A DNA stretch of 6,915 nt from positions 1-6,915 of the forward strand of contig QIDY01000254.1 of the NCBI GenBank assembly GCA_003228495.1, written 5' to 3'. Made by a program: the position numbers and the translations under genes. Shown here one piece after another: positions 5,625 to 6,915 of this stretch. The notes beneath the pieces are model-generated. The model saw nothing but the letters and a program-made list of their open reading frames with translations. It had not been told where the DNA came from and did no database searches. Position 1 is the first letter of the stretch. The number at the start of each line of letters is the position of its first letter. The DNA is from Nitrospirota bacterium. GTDB taxonomy: Bacteria; Nitrospirota; Nitrospiria; Nitrospirales; UBA8639.

Positions 5625-6329
5625 TCACGACCGAGGGAAGATCGGTTTGAAGATAGGTAGACGATAGAGAGCATACCATAGCATGGCAATCGCAATCAGC
5701 ATTTCCTTGTGCTCATTCAGCCCCCAAAAAAACTCTTCGTAAAAACGAGTCTGGCTACCTCCAGGTACAAGCAACAAGTAAATACCCTTGAGCTCACGGT
5801 AGATGACCGCAAACGCGATGGTGAAAATAACAGGACCTTCAGCGATGGCTGGTTCTAATTCGACCGGCAACCGCAAGGAAGATTGAAACCTCCAGGCTAA
5901 AGGCAACAGAAAAAATATCACCACAATAAACATGGTTGCCAATTGCAGAACAGGAAAGCTGGTACCATGAAGGTCCGTCGCAACACCAAAATTTTCTCTC
6001 CACCAAGAAGGAGTTTCCCACCCTAAGAAGTTTTGTCCCCACCCAATTTCTTCACCCGCAAATAGTAGTGTAGCCACAGATACTGATCCAACGATGCCTG
6101 CCGCCAACCAATTACCGCTTTTCCACAAGTTCCAGGTGGAATAGAACAAAATCCCCCCGGCTATCAAAGCGCACAGAAAAGTCACAAACTCCACTGCCCG
6201 TTGCTCTCGTTGGACTTCCTCCAGAATGTAAGACAAATAAAATTCTGGTGCTACCAGATAGGTCACATAGAGCCCACATACAATAACAAGGGGGCTAGCA
6301 TACGCAATTTGGTTCAAGGCCTTTTCCAC
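5625..6329 (-). CDS. Polytopic membrane protein with EEIGWGQ motif, 234 aa, function unknown
   Basis: Hydrophobic segments at about 10-28, 47-65, 73-91, 127-146, 163-180 and 208-223 predict roughly six membrane helices. Between helices three and four lies AGEEIGWGQNFLGWETPSWW (91-110), then TDLHGTSF (118-125). This resembles uncharacterised bacterial membrane proteins carrying EEISWGQR....TP....N.QGETNLHN; paired acidic residues (E93, E94), W97 and H121 could form a polar site at the membrane surface. No enzymatic role is known to me. The start is GTG at 6329 with no clear Shine-Dalgarno; an in-frame stop at 6357-6359 limits extension. That stop ends the broken sigma-54 regulator lying directly upstream on the same strand, so this gene sits intact among remnants. 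Confidence 0.85.
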   Translation of the reverse strand: MEKALNQIAYASPLVIVCGLYVTYLVAPEFYLSYILEEVQREQRAVEFVTFLCALIAGGILFYSTWNLWKSGNWLAAGIVGSVSVATLLFAGEEIGWGQNFLGWETPSWWRENFGVATDLHGTSFPVLQLATMFIVVIFFLLPLAWRFQSSLRLPVELEPAIAEGPVIFTIAFAVIYRELKGIYLLLVPGGSQTRFYEEFFWGLNEHKEMLIAIAMLWYALYRLPIFKPIFPRS

Positions 6330-6356
6330 AATAGACTCTGTAAATAATGCTGTTTG

Positions 6357-6691
6357 TTAAGGGCGAGTGATACCGAATTTCGTCATTCGGGAACGGAGTG
6401 TGTCAGGAGCAATCCCTAAGATTACGACAGCTCAGTCCTTATCAGTCCTTACCCTCATTAGTCCATGAAGTTTCTTTCAGTACCTTTGTGACATGGTCCC
6501 ACTCTACATCGACAAGGTTTTTTTCGACTACTTTTGTGGTGATTGCGTGGAGTTCGGCGCCAACATGCTATCGGCGACTTTAACGATTGGCCCATCAGGC
6601 AGGATCGTTGCCCGTTCAATGATATTTTTTAATTCTCGGACATTCCCTGGCCAATGTTCAAGTCGGACAAAAAAGTACCTTCTTCGACCGC
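6357..6691 (-). pseudogene. Broken sigma-54-dependent activator: end of AAA+ domain plus Fis-type HTH
   Basis: Four pieces in changing frames rebuild the C-terminus of an NtrC/FhlA-type activator. AVEEGTFLSDL (6691-6659) matches the segment before YYRLNVFPI. HWPGNVRELKNIIERATILP and onward to a stop at 6528 is the AAA+ end, with the WPGNVREL hallmark. EKNLVDVEWDHVTKVLKETSW, from 6525 to a stop at 6442, matches the linker and first Fis helix. AVVILGIAPDTLRSRMTKFG plus ITRP (6431-6357) is the HTH. Damage visible: about 55-60 codons missing between SDL and HWPGN, a frameshift near 6525-6528 beside a run of seven A, and a 10-bp duplication at 6433-6452. Walker A, GAFTGA and the sensor domain are absent. 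It cannot work as an activator. Confidence 0.85.
6433..6452 (+). repeat. 10-bp tandem duplication that breaks the HTH frame
   Basis: CAGTCCTTAT (6433-6442) is followed by CAGTCCTTAC (6443-6452). Removing one copy would rejoin the linker frame (ending near GKD) with the AVVILG frame, apart from small local change. The length is not a multiple of three, so it is one of the inactivating lesions. Confidence 0.75.
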
Positions 6692-6886
6692 TTCCGGTCA
6701 AGGAAGTTCCGCGATCTTACTCTGGCCAACTTCATGGTCGACCCTTCTCAAAAGTACTAGACAAAACAAACTAAAGCTTGTCTGACTGCATGACTCTTCA
6801 CCCGCTTGTAACCTGACTCACAGGCCATATCTTCCAAAGCATGCCCCCTACCCTTTGAGAAGTTGCGAAACTATCAATCACTTTCT
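6692..6886. other. Degraded spacer with no supported gene
   Basis: Minus-strand frames here are stop-rich. One frame reads about 36 codons without a start (ALEDMACESGYKRVKSHAVR around 6765-6825), then two stops, then a 25-codon ATG frame at 6735-6658 (MKLARVRSRNFLDRKRSKKV) preceded by AAGGG. The latter overlaps the AVEEGTFLSDL piece of the broken regulator in another frame. CTTCTCAAA (6744-6752) and TTTGAGAAG (6854-6862) form a 9-bp inverted repeat. I cannot assign any of this. Confidence 0.4.
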
Positions 6887-6915
6887 AGGTTGCGGATAGG
6901 TTGTGGGGTTGCAGA
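6887..6915 (+). repeat. GGTTGCGG-type tandem repeats at the window edge
   Basis: AGGTTGCGGAT (6887-6897) is followed by AGGTTGTGG (6898-6906) and GGTTGCAGA (6907-6915). The first unit differs from the 5306-5316 copy by one base. The array runs off the window, so its full extent is unknown. Confidence 0.55.

Noticed and set aside
6398..6774. Plus-strand ORFs of 61 and 93 codons
   Set aside because: They lie antisense to the sigma-54 activator remnant, whose motifs are unmistakable.
1..6915. CRISPR array, toxin-antitoxin pair, defence system or riboswitch
   Set aside because: No evenly spaced repeats with spacers, no recognisable toxin or defence domains, and no conserved leader motif could be found by reading. 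The 11-bp repeats are too short and lack spacers.

Overview
This window looks like the chromosome of a free-living Gram-negative bacterium of moderate GC content, estimated by eye at a little under 50%. Several protein styles suggest Nitrospirota, and a Nitrospira-like organism is my best guess. The clues are a chlorite-dismutase-superfamily protein of the HemQ type, a YuxH-type EAL-HDOD protein, and the tail of a sigma-54 regulator ending in LRSRMTKFGITRP. The lineage call is inference; no marker gene here fixes it.

Layout, left to right. (1) Bases 1-1122, minus strand: the N-terminal 139 codons of a CinA family protein, cut by the window edge, preceded on the same strand by an unrecognised membrane-anchored or exported protein. 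(2) Bases 1217-2118, plus strand: a monocistronic Cld/HemQ-family gene, probably a coproheme decarboxylase, with a strong Shine-Dalgarno and a textbook intrinsic terminator. (3) Bases 2267-3743, plus strand: an extended -10 promoter candidate, then a two-gene unit made of a small acidic protein and a helical protein with a sigma-region-4-like helix-turn-helix, both of unknown function. (4) Bases 3784-5028, minus strand, convergent with the previous unit: an EAL-HDOD signalling protein with a degenerate EAL motif. (5) Bases 5173-5248, plus strand: a tRNA with a CAT anticodon and encoded CCA.

Right of the tRNA (about 5250-6915) the window changes character and looks like a decayed island or recombination scar. 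It holds a 23-base inverted copy of the tRNA D-arm/anticodon segment (21/23 identical) a few bases past the tRNA, 11-bp GGTTGCGG-type tandem repeats at 5295 and again at 6887, and the C-terminal stub of a transposase. It also holds an intact polytopic membrane protein gene with an EEIGWGQ motif, and a broken sigma-54 activator reduced to its AAA+ C-terminal part and Fis-type HTH by a deletion, a frameshift and a 10-bp duplication.

Functionally the genes are a mix of housekeeping (heme synthesis, CinA-type nucleotide metabolism, tRNA), signalling (EAL-HDOD) and hypotheticals. I see no operon joining them into one pathway and no CRISPR array or recognisable new multi-gene system. The most unusual items are the inverted tRNA fragment, the decayed regulator, and the helical protein with a sigma-like HTH.
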